From assembly GCA_934636655.1 (NCBI GenBank), contig CAKUAS010000001.1, forward strand, positions 62,001 through 126,000: a DNA stretch of 64,000 nucleotides. The letters are read 5' to 3'. This DNA comes from an uncultured Oscillospiraceae bacterium. Lineage in GTDB: Bacteria; Bacillota; Clostridia; Oscillospirales; Oscillospiraceae. Under the pieces are notes generated by a model. It did not search any database. It had not been told where the DNA came from and saw only the letters and a program-made list of their open reading frames with translations. A program made the translations under genes and the position numbers. This document shows, piece after piece, positions 42,236-50,130 of this stretch. The stretch's first letter is position 1, and every line of letters starts with the position of its first letter.

Positions 42236-43469
42236 AATTTTGTGTTGCGACAAAGGCGTTGAATGCATCGGCACTGGTGAAGAATTCATGCTGGCCGGTA
42301 GCGGTGTTGAGTGCGTAATACATATAATTTGTGCTGCTCGGCTGCAATGCCGCCCTTATGGCCGTGATGCCCGGGCTGCATATCGGAGACGGCGGCAGAC
42401 CTTTGCTTATACGAGTATTATACGGACTATCCTTAGCCAGCATCTCAGCCGTCGGCGCTCCCTCGTGGTCGGGATATTCATAGAGCGTCGTCGAGTCTAT
42501 CTGAAGTGGCCAATCCTTTTTGAGACGGTTGTAGATGACCGATGCAATGGTGTACTGCTCTGTATCGTTTGCCGCTTCCTTTTCGATCATGGACGCAATT
42601 GTCACGATCTGACGCATAGTGTAACCGCTTTCCTCCTGCCACTGGAGCATTTCGGCAGTCATTTTGTAATGGAACACCTCAAGCAGCTTGTTTATCGCGG
42701 TTGCCGCCGGCATGCCCTCATAAAACTCATAGGTATCCGGGAACAGGAAGCCTTCGAGTCTGCTCGCGTCACCCTTCTCCGTTCCCTCAAGGAAGGAGTA
42801 GTTGAACGTCGAGTTTGCCGCGGCATCCATCAGTTCGTCATAATCGCACACGCCCTCAGCATCGAGCTTCTTGAATATCTGGTGCATCGTGTAGCCTTCC
42901 GGGAAGGTTATTTTTTTCGTCACCATTGCACCGGAGCCCGAGGTCATCTTCTTTACGAGAGCCTTATAGTCGTATATTGCTTTTAGCTCATATGTGCCGG
43001 GATCGATCTTCTCATCGGCGTTATATACACTGCCGAAGAGCTTAAACAGCCACTTGTACTTTATGATTCCGTTATCCTTGAGCTGGTCGGCAACATAGTT
43101 CATGTCGGCATAGTGGATCTTCTTGGTCTTGGTGTTGCCGTCATCGTCCTTGACTTCGACTTCCTTATAGGTAAAGCTGTCCTTATCAAGGGTGATCTGC
43201 GCGACCGTGTCCGAGGACTTGAAGCCCAGAACATCCGTCGCCGCCGCCCATGCAAGGCAGGCAAGAATTATGCTGACGCTTATAACGAATAAGAAGTAGA
43301 GTGCACCGCCTGCAAGGCCGCTTTTATTTTCCTTCTGTGCCGCGGACGCATTCGGTCTCGGCTGGGTCTGAGTTTTTCTCTGAGTCGGTGCGGCCGGAGC
43401 CTTCCTGGGCTTCTTATCGGGTTCTTTCTTTCCGAAGAGCTCGTCAAAATCTGTTTTTTTATCAGCCAT
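42228..43469 (-). CDS. mltG: Endolytic murein transglycosylase MltG
   Basis: A 413-residue membrane enzyme that cuts nascent glycan strands and so ends their elongation. A Lys/Gln-rich cytoplasmic tail (about 1-50) precedes one membrane helix (about 54-72). A LysM-like region follows, then the YceG catalytic domain with IVTIASMIEKEAAND (catalytic Glu, about 290) and SPYNTRISKGLPPSPICSPG. AAAGGAG precedes the ATG. It starts the mltG-U32-alaS-HIT run; a TATACT -10-like box lies near 43514-43519. Confidence 0.95.
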   Translation of the reverse strand: MADKKTDFDELFGKKEPDKKPRKAPAAPTQRKTQTQPRPNASAAQKENKSGLAGGALYFLFVISVSIILACLAWAAATDVLGFKSSDTVAQITLDKDSFTYKEVEVKDDDGNTKTKKIHYADMNYVADQLKDNGIIKYKWLFKLFGSVYNADEKIDPGTYELKAIYDYKALVKKMTSGSGAMVTKKITFPEGYTMHQIFKKLDAEGVCDYDELMDAAANSTFNYSFLEGTEKGDASRLEGFLFPDTYEFYEGMPAATAINKLLEVFHYKMTAEMLQWQEESGYTMRQIVTIASMIEKEAANDTEQYTIASVIYNRLKKDWPLQIDSTTLYEYPDHEGAPTAEMLAKDSPYNTRISKGLPPSPICSPGITAIRAALQPSSTNYMYYALNTATGQHEFFTSADAFNAFVATQNYD

Positions 43470-43525
43470 AGATATCTCCTTTGCGACTGTAACCTGATTT
43501 ACCGCTGCGGCATAGTATACAGCAG

Positions 43526-43543
43526 ACGCAGCGAATGCTGCGT
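43526..43543. other. Small perfect hairpin in mltG/Cys-rich divergent region
   Basis: ACGCAGC-GAAT-GCTGCGT lies between the divergent mltG and the Cys-rich peptide gene. Just to the left, CATAGTATA at 43511-43519 reads on the plus strand as a possible sporulation-type -10 (CATAnnnTA) and on the minus strand as TATACTATG. Confidence 0.35.
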
Positions 43544-43626
43544 GGAATGTGTGATAACTTTCGTGTCGTAAGTCCGCCGCGCCGGACCGAACTGCGGAAT
43601 TTTATGCGCGGGGAAAGGTAATATAT

Positions 43627-43764
43627 ATGTTCTGCAACAACAATAGCTGCATCTGGATCATCCTCATACTCATAATCCTCTTCTTCGGCTGCGGCAATAA
43701 CTGCGGCGGAAGCTGTGGCTGCAACAGCGGCTGCGGCAACAACGACTGCGGCTGCGGCTGCTGA
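43627..43764 (+). CDS. Cys/Gly-rich 45-residue membrane microprotein
   Basis: A short gene. The product starts MFCNNNSCIW, then has a hydrophobic stretch of Ile/Leu/Phe (about residues 9-20), then a repetitive Gly-Cys-Asn tail (CGNNCGG, CGCNSGCG, ending CGCGC). Ten of 45 residues are Cys. GGAAAGG lies 8 nt before the ATG, and a terminator follows within 10 nt, so it looks like a real single-gene unit. Similar peptides appear in Oscillospirales genomes as chorion-class high-cysteine proteins and, in layout, resemble YjcZ-type spore peptides. The function is unknown. Confidence 0.7.
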   Translation: MFCNNNSCIWIILILIILFFGCGNNCGGSCGCNSGCGNNDCGCGC

Positions 43765-43772
43765 GGATGCCC

Positions 43773-43803
43773 GGGGCTCATTTGAGCCCCATCTTTATTT
43801 TTC
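43773..43803 (+). terminator. Terminator of the Cys-rich microprotein gene
   Basis: Inverted repeat GGGGCTCA/TGAGCCCC (43773-43790) is followed by ATCTTTATTTTT, 8 nt after the stop. The last bases overlap the end of the convergent formate-folate gene. Confidence 0.78.
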
Positions 43804-44380
43804 AATCCGTCAAAACCAGCGATACCGCAATATCTGTATTCTCCGCCGGCAGTTTATCTTCAAGCAAAACCTTTCTGCAAAGGCAGATACTGAAGCACTT
43901 AACTTCGGCAAGGTAGCGGTCATAGTACCCTGCTCCACGGCCAAGTCGGTGGCCGAATTTATCGCAGCACAGAGCCGGTACGATAATGACGTCACCCTTT
44001 TCCGGCCTTACAGGCTGCGTTACTGGCGGTTCGGGAATGCCGAATCTTCCGCGTTGCAGCTGCGAAAGATCGTCGACAATGTAAAACTCCATGATACCGT
44101 TATCTTCGCTCACCGGAAGCGCTGCACGCCTGCCGTTTTGAACGATCCGCTCAATAAGCGAAACCGTCGACACCTCGCGGCCTATGCTGTAGTATAAAAA
44201 CACGGTTTCTGCATTTTCAAGCTCGCAGCAGCCTAAAAGCCTGTTCAATATCGCCTCATCGCTTTCTCGGATATACTCATCCGAGAGGCGTTCTATCTCT
44301 CTGAGCTTTCGGGCACGGAGAGTTTGCTTTTCCTCACAAAGCGGATTTGATGATGGAGTAGATCTCTTCATGCTTTTCAT
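43802..44380 (-). CDS. 5-formyltetrahydrofolate cyclo-ligase
   Basis: A 192-residue enzyme that converts 5-formyl-THF to 5,10-methenyl-THF with ATP. The family motif GRGAGYYDRYL (about 143-153) is preceded by KGDVIIVPALCCDKFGHRLG, and the N-terminal RKLREIERLS helix is typical. The start at 44380 puts the first 16 codons inside the tmk 3-prime end (47-nt overlap), and ATG at 44371 is an alternative. It is the last gene of the sirtuin-wecG-tmk run. Confidence 0.9.
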   Translation of the reverse strand: MKSMKRSTPSSNPLCEEKQTLRARKLREIERLSDEYIRESDEAILNRLLGCCELENAETVFLYYSIGREVSTVSLIERIVQNGRRAALPVSEDNGIMEFYIVDDLSQLQRGRFGIPEPPVTQPVRPEKGDVIIVPALCCDKFGHRLGRGAGYYDRYLAEVKCFSICLCRKVLLEDKLPAENTDIAVSLVLTD

Positions 44381-45002
44381 CTATCTCGCGCTCAATTCCG
44401 TCTTTCAAAAACGGGATACGCGTCCAGCCGTAGTGATCCGCAGCCTTATCGGCAACACGCAGGCAGTTTTCAAGATATCGAATATCTTTTTCATGAATAT
44501 CCGCCGAGGTGTGCGTTTTCTCCTGACGGTGCTTCATGCGTTTGAGCGAGGTCTCGACATCTACGTCGAGATAGATGACGAGATCGGGTTTGGGCAGTCC
44601 GAGCTTTACATACTCGAAATCATACAGCCACTCGAAGAATCCAGGCAGCTCCTCATTCGAAAGCTTTGCGCCCTGATGAACAGCGTTCGATGTCGTATAT
44701 CTGTCCGACAGTATAAACTCGCCGGAATCATAGGCGCTGCCCCAGTCCGTTCTGTAGGCCGCGAAACGGTCGACGGCATAAAATGTTGATGCCGCATAGG
44801 CGTTTACATCATTGGGGTTTGGGCCGAAGTCACCGCCGAGGTACATCCTTATCAGTGCGCTGCTGTCATTATCATAGCGAGGAAAGACGATATGGTGATA
44901 GTTTATCCCTTCGGCCTCGAGGCGGGCGCACACCCGCCTGTAATGCGCGGACTTGCCGCTTCCGTCGATGCCCTCAAATACGATAAGCTTACCCTTTTCC
45001 AT
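44334..45002 (-). CDS. tmk: Thymidylate kinase (dTMP kinase)
   Basis: A 222-residue P-loop kinase phosphorylating dTMP. P-loop FEGIDGSGKSAH (about 9-20), the DR(Y/F) motif ILSDRYTTSNAVHQGAK (about 97-113), PDLVIYLDVD and the LID-like KHRQEKTHTSADIHEKD are visible. It is longer in the N-terminal half than the Bacillus enzyme, like the Clostridial thymidylate kinase subgroup. AAGGAAG precedes the ATG, which lies within the end of wecG. Confidence 0.92.
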   Translation of the reverse strand: MEKGKLIVFEGIDGSGKSAHYRRVCARLEAEGINYHHIVFPRYDNDSSALIRMYLGGDFGPNPNDVNAYAASTFYAVDRFAAYRTDWGSAYDSGEFILSDRYTTSNAVHQGAKLSNEELPGFFEWLYDFEYVKLGLPKPDLVIYLDVDVETSLKRMKHRQEKTHTSADIHEKDIRYLENCLRVADKAADHYGWTRIPFLKDGIEREIDEKHEEIYSIIKSAL

Positions 45003-45729
45003 TGAATAACTTCCTTATCCGTTTTATCCACGCCTTTACTATAAACAGCGGCAGGCGTGCTATGCGCTTAAAGCGCCACGGCTCTTTTATGCAGCGATAA
45101 AGCCACTCGGCGTTCATTTTCTGCCACGCCTTCGGCGCGCGCATTACGGTTCCCGCGAACACGTCCAGCGAACCGCCGAGACCGGCCATGAGGCCGACAT
45201 CGAGCTTCGGTGCGTTTTCCGCCATCCAAAGCTCCTGCTTGGGCGCTCCGAGGCAGACCATGAGAAAATCGGGCTTTGCGGCGTTGATCTTCTCGACAAC
45301 GGGGCCGTCCTCTTTAAAATATCCGTCGTTTGTGCCGCAGACATTGAGTCCCGGGAACAGCTCCCTCATTTTTTCGGCGGCAGCGTCGGCCACTCCGGGC
45401 TTTGCGCCGAGCAGGAAAACGCTCTTGCCGCTCTCTGCGGCGTATTTTAAGATCGCCTCGCCTATCTCGATGCCGGGCAGGCGCTCTTTAAGCGGAGTTC
45501 CGATGATCTTTGCCGCTTTTACAACGCCGATACCGTCGGGTATGACCATATCGGCCCTGGATATAGCATCATGCAGCTCTGGATTATCCCATGCTGCCAT
45601 AACTATCTCGGGATTTGGTGTTACCATATATGCGCTGCGATGCTCATCAATGAGCCTTTTGCACATATCTATTGCATCTTTTCTCGTCAGATCGTCAAAT
45701 CCGACGCCTAAAACATCTATTCTACTCAA
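44989..45729 (-). CDS. WecG/TagA/CpsF family glycosyltransferase
   Basis: A 246-residue GT26 enzyme that transfers N-acetylmannosamine (or related sugars) to a lipid-linked acceptor in wall-polymer or capsule synthesis. Motifs TPNPEIVMAAWDNPEL (about 37-52), ADMVIPDGIGVV, SVFLLGAKPGVAD, LMVCLGAPKQELWM and a basic C-terminal tail that holds it at the membrane are present. The start is a TTG overlapping the sirtuin stop (TTGA) with AAAGG upstream. It lies away from other wall-polymer genes. Confidence 0.9.
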   Translation of the reverse strand: MSRIDVLGVGFDDLTRKDAIDMCKRLIDEHRSAYMVTPNPEIVMAAWDNPELHDAISRADMVIPDGIGVVKAAKIIGTPLKERLPGIEIGEAILKYAAESGKSVFLLGAKPGVADAAAEKMRELFPGLNVCGTNDGYFKEDGPVVEKINAAKPDFLMVCLGAPKQELWMAENAPKLDVGLMAGLGGSLDVFAGTVMRAPKAWQKMNAEWLYRCIKEPWRFKRIARLPLFIVKAWIKRIRKLFNGKG

Positions 45730-46442
45730 AGCTGGCTGAATACCTTTCCGATCTTTTCGTTTATAACAAGGTCCGCTTCGTCGTCATAAGGCGTTTTGCT
45801 CAGATTGACGAGAGCAAGCTTATTTCCGCGGTAATAGTTTATAAGTCCTGCCGCCGGATAAACGTTCAGGCTCGTACCGCCGATAATAAGCACCTCCGCC
45901 TCGGATATGACACGGACGGCTTCGGTAATGACCGCTTCATCCAGCGGTTCTTCATAAAGCACGATATCAGGACGGATAACTCCGCCGCAGGTGCAGTGAG
46001 GAACGCCTTCCCCGTGGTTCATCTTATCCGCGGGATAGGGCTTGCCGCACACCGAGCAGTAGCTTCGCAGTATGCTGCCGTGAAGCTCAAGGACATTTTT
46101 GCTGCCGGCCGCCTGATGCAGCCCGTCTATATTCTGAGTGACCACTGCGCGCAGCTTGCCCTTCTGCTCAAACTCAGCGAGCTTTAAATGCGCGGCGTTC
46201 GGTTTCACGCCGTCAATAACGAGCTTTTCCCTGTGGAAGCGGTAATACTCTTCGGGATATCGAACGAAAAACGAATGGCTCAGTATGGTCTCGGGCGGAT
46301 ACTTCCACTTTTGATTGTACAGTCCGTCAACGCTGCGGAAATCGGGTATCCCGCTCTCAGTCGAAACGCCTGCTCCGCCGAAGAATACGACATTGTCGCT
46401 GTCGTCTATCCATTTTTTCAGCTGCATTGTTTTTTCGTCCAT
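45726..46442 (-). CDS. cobB: NAD-dependent protein deacylase, sirtuin
   Basis: A 238-residue SIR2 enzyme that removes acetyl or acyl groups from lysines using NAD. GAGVSTESGIPDFRS (about 25-39), TQNIDGLHQAAGS (about 107-119), the catalytic His in ELHGS, the zinc Cys pairs CSVC and the CTCGG site (about 133-156) and GTSLNVYPAAGL are all intact. The start at 46442 has GGAG 8 nt upstream. It heads the operon under the promoter at 46477-46505. Confidence 0.94.
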   Translation of the reverse strand: MDEKTMQLKKWIDDSDNVVFFGGAGVSTESGIPDFRSVDGLYNQKWKYPPETILSHSFFVRYPEEYYRFHREKLVIDGVKPNAAHLKLAEFEQKGKLRAVVTQNIDGLHQAAGSKNVLELHGSILRSYCSVCGKPYPADKMNHGEGVPHCTCGGVIRPDIVLYEEPLDEAVITEAVRVISEAEVLIIGGTSLNVYPAAGLINYYRGNKLALVNLSKTPYDDEADLVINEKIGKVFSQL

Positions 46443-46476
46443 AGCGCACACTCCAAAGTCGAGTCCTAATCAGTTT

Positions 46477-46505
46477 ATTATACTATAATTACTGTATCTA
46501 ATCAA
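46477..46505 (-). promoter_or_regulatory. Promoter for the sirtuin operon
   Basis: Minus-strand TTGATT (46500-46505), 17-bp spacer, TATAAT (46477-46482). The -35 lies on the end of the HAD gene, overlapping its stop codon. Confidence 0.72.
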
Positions 46506-47313
46506 GCAAATATTGTTCAATTATAGCCGCGACACCGTCGCTGTCGCAGTCGGGCGCGATGACGTCGGCAAGCTCCTTTACAGTTTCGCTGCCGTTTGCC
46601 ATGGCGACCTTGAGTCCAGCCGCCTTGAGCATTTCCTCATCGTTTTGAGCGTCGCCTATCGCTATGCACTCAGCCATGTCGATACCGAGTGCGGCACACA
46701 ACGCCCGCAGTCCCTTAGCCTTGCTCACGCCGCTCGCGTTTATCTCAAGGCAGCGGGAGGAATGGCAGGTGAAGCTCACAGGCAGGGTCTTTATCTGCTC
46801 GTACACGGCATCCGCCTCACCGTCCTGCGCGAAGAACAGATTGAGCTTCTCTACAGGCTTGGGGTCTGCCATGAACATTGCAAAGACATCGTCGACAAGG
46901 TTCATACCCTGCCTGTATATCGGCTCATATGCACTCAGGCCGAAATCGGCACAGTTATCGACGCACCAGGCGTTGCTGTAGGTCTTATCGTCAATGAAGA
47001 ATATCGGCATGACGTAGCCCGCAGCACGGGCGGCTATATATTTGATCGTCTCCGGGTCTATCGTCTCGTAGTTAAATTTCTTCCCGGTGTATGTATCTAT
47101 CACTGAGGCACCGGCACCCGTCACAGCGTAGCGCATGCCGCGCACCATATCTATATAAGGCTGCACAAGGCTTATGCTGCGTCCCGTTGAAAACGCAACG
47201 ATCTTCCCCTGCTCTATCGCCTTTTCCATGGCCGCTACCGTTCTCGGCGTGAGCTCCTTTTTTGAGTTCAAGGCCGTCGAGTCCATATCGGCGGCGATCA
47301 GTTTATACTTCAT
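46498..47313 (-). CDS. Cof-type HAD-superfamily phosphatase
   Basis: A 271-residue haloacid-dehalogenase-like phosphatase of the Cof/YcsE type. Motif I AADMDSTALN (about 7-16), motif II STGRS (about 42), motif III Lys in SKAKGLRALC (about 197) and motif IV IGDAQNDEEML (about 215-225) are present with a C2-type cap between. Substrates are usually sugar phosphates or FMN; none can be chosen here. The ATG overlaps the ogg stop by 4 nt. Confidence 0.9.
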   Translation of the reverse strand: MKYKLIAADMDSTALNSKKELTPRTVAAMEKAIEQGKIVAFSTGRSISLVQPYIDMVRGMRYAVTGAGASVIDTYTGKKFNYETIDPETIKYIAARAAGYVMPIFFIDDKTYSNAWCVDNCADFGLSAYEPIYRQGMNLVDDVFAMFMADPKPVEKLNLFFAQDGEADAVYEQIKTLPVSFTCHSSRCLEINASGVSKAKGLRALCAALGIDMAECIAIGDAQNDEEMLKAAGLKVAMANGSETVKELADVIAPDCDSDGVAAIIEQYLLD

Positions 47314-48113
47314 TTTTCTTTTCCAGTGCTCCTTGCATAATAGAAAATGTACTGCTGGGCAAGCCCCGCGTAATGCCCGAGCGTCTCCGGATCGAAATTC
47401 GGAGGGAAATTCTCCTTCAGCGCGCGTTTCATCCAGACGTCTATCGGGAATGCCTCCATATGCCACAGGCCGAACAGCACAACGCAGTTTGCGACCTTTT
47501 CGCCCACGCCGCGAACCGTGCGCAGAGTTTTTATCGCCTGCTTATAATCGCATTCTTTGAGTGCCTCAAGGTCTATATCGCCATTTACCACCGCTTTCGC
47601 GGCACAAATTATGTATTCTGCCCTGTAGCCAGAGCGTATGCAGGCAAGATCATCCGGCTTAAGCTCGGCAAGCCGACCGGCGCTCGGAAACGAATAATAT
47701 ATCTTATCCCCGACCTTTATCTCATCGCCAAAGCCCTTGCACAGTCGCTCGACGATGCCCTTTATGCGGCTTATGTTATTGCACTGGGATATGATAAACG
47801 AGCACAGCGCCTCCCAGCTGTCCTGCCGCAAAATACGTATCCCGCTGCCGTACCGGACGCATTCGGAAAGATAATCCCCGGTAAACGCGCGGCTTATTTC
47901 GGCATAATCCGTATCGAGATCAAAATACCTCGGCCAGAGATTCTCCGGCGCATCAGAGGTTATGTAAACCTCACTGTCTTTCACTGACACCTCAGCGTAG
48001 TGTCCGTCAACCACGCCTCTGTATATACCGTCGATACCGCGGTTCCAGCGGAAGCACTGTCCGCATTCAAAGGTTTTTACGATATCTAATTCTTCTGTGC
48101 CGCAAAGCTTCAT
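47310..48113 (-). CDS. ogg: 8-oxoguanine DNA glycosylase/AP lyase (OGG1-like)
   Basis: A 267-residue base-excision repair enzyme. The N-terminal OGG domain has QCFRWNR (about 25-31). The helical region SFIISQCNNISRIKGIVERL (about 103-122) matches human OGG1 closely. The helix-hairpin-helix VRGVGEKVAN carries the catalytic Lys (about 205), with Asp in FPIDVWMKR (about 224). The start at 48113 has GAGG 7 nt upstream. It is first in an ogg-HAD unit under a promoter with a palindromic spacer. Confidence 0.92.
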   Translation of the reverse strand: MKLCGTEELDIVKTFECGQCFRWNRGIDGIYRGVVDGHYAEVSVKDSEVYITSDAPENLWPRYFDLDTDYAEISRAFTGDYLSECVRYGSGIRILRQDSWEALCSFIISQCNNISRIKGIVERLCKGFGDEIKVGDKIYYSFPSAGRLAELKPDDLACIRSGYRAEYIICAAKAVVNGDIDLEALKECDYKQAIKTLRTVRGVGEKVANCVVLFGLWHMEAFPIDVWMKRALKENFPPNFDPETLGHYAGLAQQYIFYYARSTGKEK

Positions 48114-48146
48114 ATCTATCCTCGTATAATGCAAAAATTCTGAATA

Positions 48147-48175
48147 ATTATATACCGCATCGCGGTTTTTTACAA
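48147..48175 (-). promoter_or_regulatory. ogg promoter with palindromic operator-like spacer
   Basis: Minus-strand TTGTAA (48170-48175), 17-bp spacer, TATAAT (48147-48152). Within the spacer is the palindrome ACCGC-ATC-GCGGT (48154-48166), well placed for a repressor. Confidence 0.7.
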
Positions 48176-48176
48176 G

Positions 48177-48205
48177 TTGCGCAGTTCAACAAAATGTGCG
48201 ATAAT
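48177..48205 (+). promoter_or_regulatory. Promoter for the CoA-transferase operon
   Basis: TTGCGC (48177-48182), 17-bp spacer, GATAAT (48200-48205). Back to back with the ogg promoter: the two -35 boxes are one base apart. Confidence 0.62.
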
Positions 48206-48232
48206 ATTAGCATTATGATTAGGAGGTCTGTC

Positions 48233-49567
48233 ATGGGCTTTTTAAGCGAATATAATGCAAAACTCACGAGCGCCGATAACGCCGTCAAGTGCGTCAAAAG
48301 TGGCGACTGGGTCGAGTACACGTCAAACCTCGGCTTCCCTGTTCTGTGCGACACGGCGCTGTCAAAGCGCAGGGACGAGCTTAAAGGCGTTAAGATCCGC
48401 GGCGATCTTATCTTCGGACCTATACAGGTCATCGAGTGCGACCCGGAAATGGAACATTTTGTGTACAACACATGGCACTGCTCGGGCTACGAGCGCAAAA
48501 TGTGCGACAAAGGCAGAGCGTTCTTCGAGCCGATGGTGTTCAGAAATCTCGCGTGGTACTACAAGAATTTTCTCACCTCCGATGTGTGCATGGTCACTGT
48601 ATCCGGCATGGATGACGATGGGTACTTTTACTTTGGGCCGTCGCTGGGCATGTCAAAATGCATTGCGGATAACTCAAAGACCGTTATAGTCGAAGTTAAC
48701 CGAAACATTCCGCGCATTAAAGGCAGCGAGGACGCGAGAATACATATATCCGAGGTCGATCACATCGTCGAGACCGGCGATCCCCCGCTTTTTGAGATGC
48801 CGAACCCCGCTCCGACGGAAACGGATGTGAAGATAGCCAATCTCCTGCTGCCGTACATTAAAAACGGTTCGTGCGTTCAGCTCGGCATCGGCGGAATGCC
48901 CAATGCTTTAGGCGAACTCATCGCCGACAGTGACCTCAAAGATCTCGGCATGCACACGGAGCTGTGCTCGGACGGGTATCTTGCCATGTTCAAGGCCGGA
49001 AAGCTCACGAATGCGAAAAAGACGCTCCATCCCGGTAATGGCGTGCTCGGCATCGCTATCGGAAGCCACGAGTTTAACGAATGGCTAAACGACAATCCCG
49101 ACGTTTTGGGCTATCCCCTTTCGTACGTCAACGACCCGTATGTGATAGCGCAAAACGACAACATGGTGTCTATTAACGCCTGCATCGGCGCGGATCTTTA
49201 CGGTCAGATAAGCTCCGAGAGCTCCGGAACACGCCAGATAAGCGGCACTGGCGGTCAGCTCGACTTTGTATGCGGTGCGCAGATGTCGCGCGGCGGCAAG
49301 GCGTTTATCTGCATGAGCAGCACACACACTGACAAAAACGGCGTTATGCACAGCCGCATAGTTCCGACCTTCTCGGGCGATATAATAACCACACCGCGCT
49401 CGCTTGCCTACTACGTTGCGACGGAGTACGGCGTTGTGAACCTCGCGGGGCTCACGACCTGGGAGCGCGCTGATGCGCTTATAAGCATCGCTCACCCGGA
49501 TTTCCGTGATGAGCTTATAAAGGCCGCCGAGGCTAACCGCATTTGGCTGCCGTCAAACAAGAGGTAA
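48233..49567 (+). CDS. Butyryl-CoA:acetate / 4-hydroxybutyrate-type CoA-transferase
   Basis: A 444-residue family I CoA-transferase. LGIGGMPNALGELIADSDLKDLG and the catalytic Glu in MHTELCSDGYL (about 240), GTGGQLDFVCGA, and the C-terminal TEYGVVNLAGLTTWERADALISIAHPDFRDEL closely resemble gut butyryl-CoA:acetate CoA-transferases. AbfT-type 4-hydroxybutyrate CoA-transferases are similar and cannot be ruled out. AGGAGG stands 6 nt before the ATG. If But-like, it completes butyrate formation from butyryl-CoA while making acetyl-CoA. No other butyrate-pathway gene is in the window. Confidence 0.85.
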   Translation: MGFLSEYNAKLTSADNAVKCVKSGDWVEYTSNLGFPVLCDTALSKRRDELKGVKIRGDLIFGPIQVIECDPEMEHFVYNTWHCSGYERKMCDKGRAFFEPMVFRNLAWYYKNFLTSDVCMVTVSGMDDDGYFYFGPSLGMSKCIADNSKTVIVEVNRNIPRIKGSEDARIHISEVDHIVETGDPPLFEMPNPAPTETDVKIANLLLPYIKNGSCVQLGIGGMPNALGELIADSDLKDLGMHTELCSDGYLAMFKAGKLTNAKKTLHPGNGVLGIAIGSHEFNEWLNDNPDVLGYPLSYVNDPYVIAQNDNMVSINACIGADLYGQISSESSGTRQISGTGGQLDFVCGAQMSRGGKAFICMSSTHTDKNGVMHSRIVPTFSGDIITTPRSLAYYVATEYGVVNLAGLTTWERADALISIAHPDFRDELIKAAEANRIWLPSNKR

Positions 49568-49572
49568 AAGCA

Positions 49573-50130
49573 ATGGAAACATCAACACTTTACGAAGGCA
49601 GACCCGAAAACTGCGCAGACCGTCTCCCAAAAGAGCAGCGATGCTATGATATGCTCGACAGGCTCGGAATAAGCTACAGCCGCGTCGATCACGAGCACGC
49701 CGACACTATCGAGGCCTGCCACGAGATTGAGAAAACGCTCGGCGCGGAGATATGCAAAAATCTCTTCCTTACGAATCGCCAGCAGACGGAGTTTTATCTT
49801 CTGCTCATGCCGGGCGACAAGCCGTTTAAGACAAAGCTTCTTTCAAAGCAAATAGGCACGGCTCGCCTGTCCTTTGCCTCCCCCGAGCACATGCAGGAGC
49901 TTTTGGACATAACGCCCGGCTCCGTGAGCGTTTTAGGGCTTATGAACGATAATGGCAGGGTGCATCTTGTGATAGACGCAGATCTTTTGAAGGACGAATA
50001 CATCGGCTGCCATCCGTGCATAAACACATCGACGCTCAAAATAAAGACCGCCGATATTATAGAGAAGTTCCTCCCCGAGGTCGGGCATGACTATGCCGTT
50101 GTGGAACTTCCGTGGGAGGTCGAGGAATGA
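49573..50130 (+). CDS. YbaK/ProX-type aminoacyl-tRNA deacylase
   Basis: A 185-residue prolyl-tRNA-editing-domain protein. It shows a DRLGISYSRVDHEHADTIEA N-terminal segment, EICKNLFLTNRQQTEFYLLLMPGDKPFKTKLL (about 61-92, the substrate-pocket strand with catalytic Lys) and a GSVSVLGLMND loop. It matches the PrdX/ProXp-ala group that hydrolyses Ala-tRNA-Pro in trans. AGAGG lies before the ATG, five bases after the CoA-transferase stop. Pairing with that gene is probably only transcriptional. Confidence 0.88.
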   Translation: METSTLYEGRPENCADRLPKEQRCYDMLDRLGISYSRVDHEHADTIEACHEIEKTLGAEICKNLFLTNRQQTEFYLLLMPGDKPFKTKLLSKQIGTARLSFASPEHMQELLDITPGSVSVLGLMNDNGRVHLVIDADLLKDEYIGCHPCINTSTLKIKTADIIEKFLPEVGHDYAVVELPWEVEE

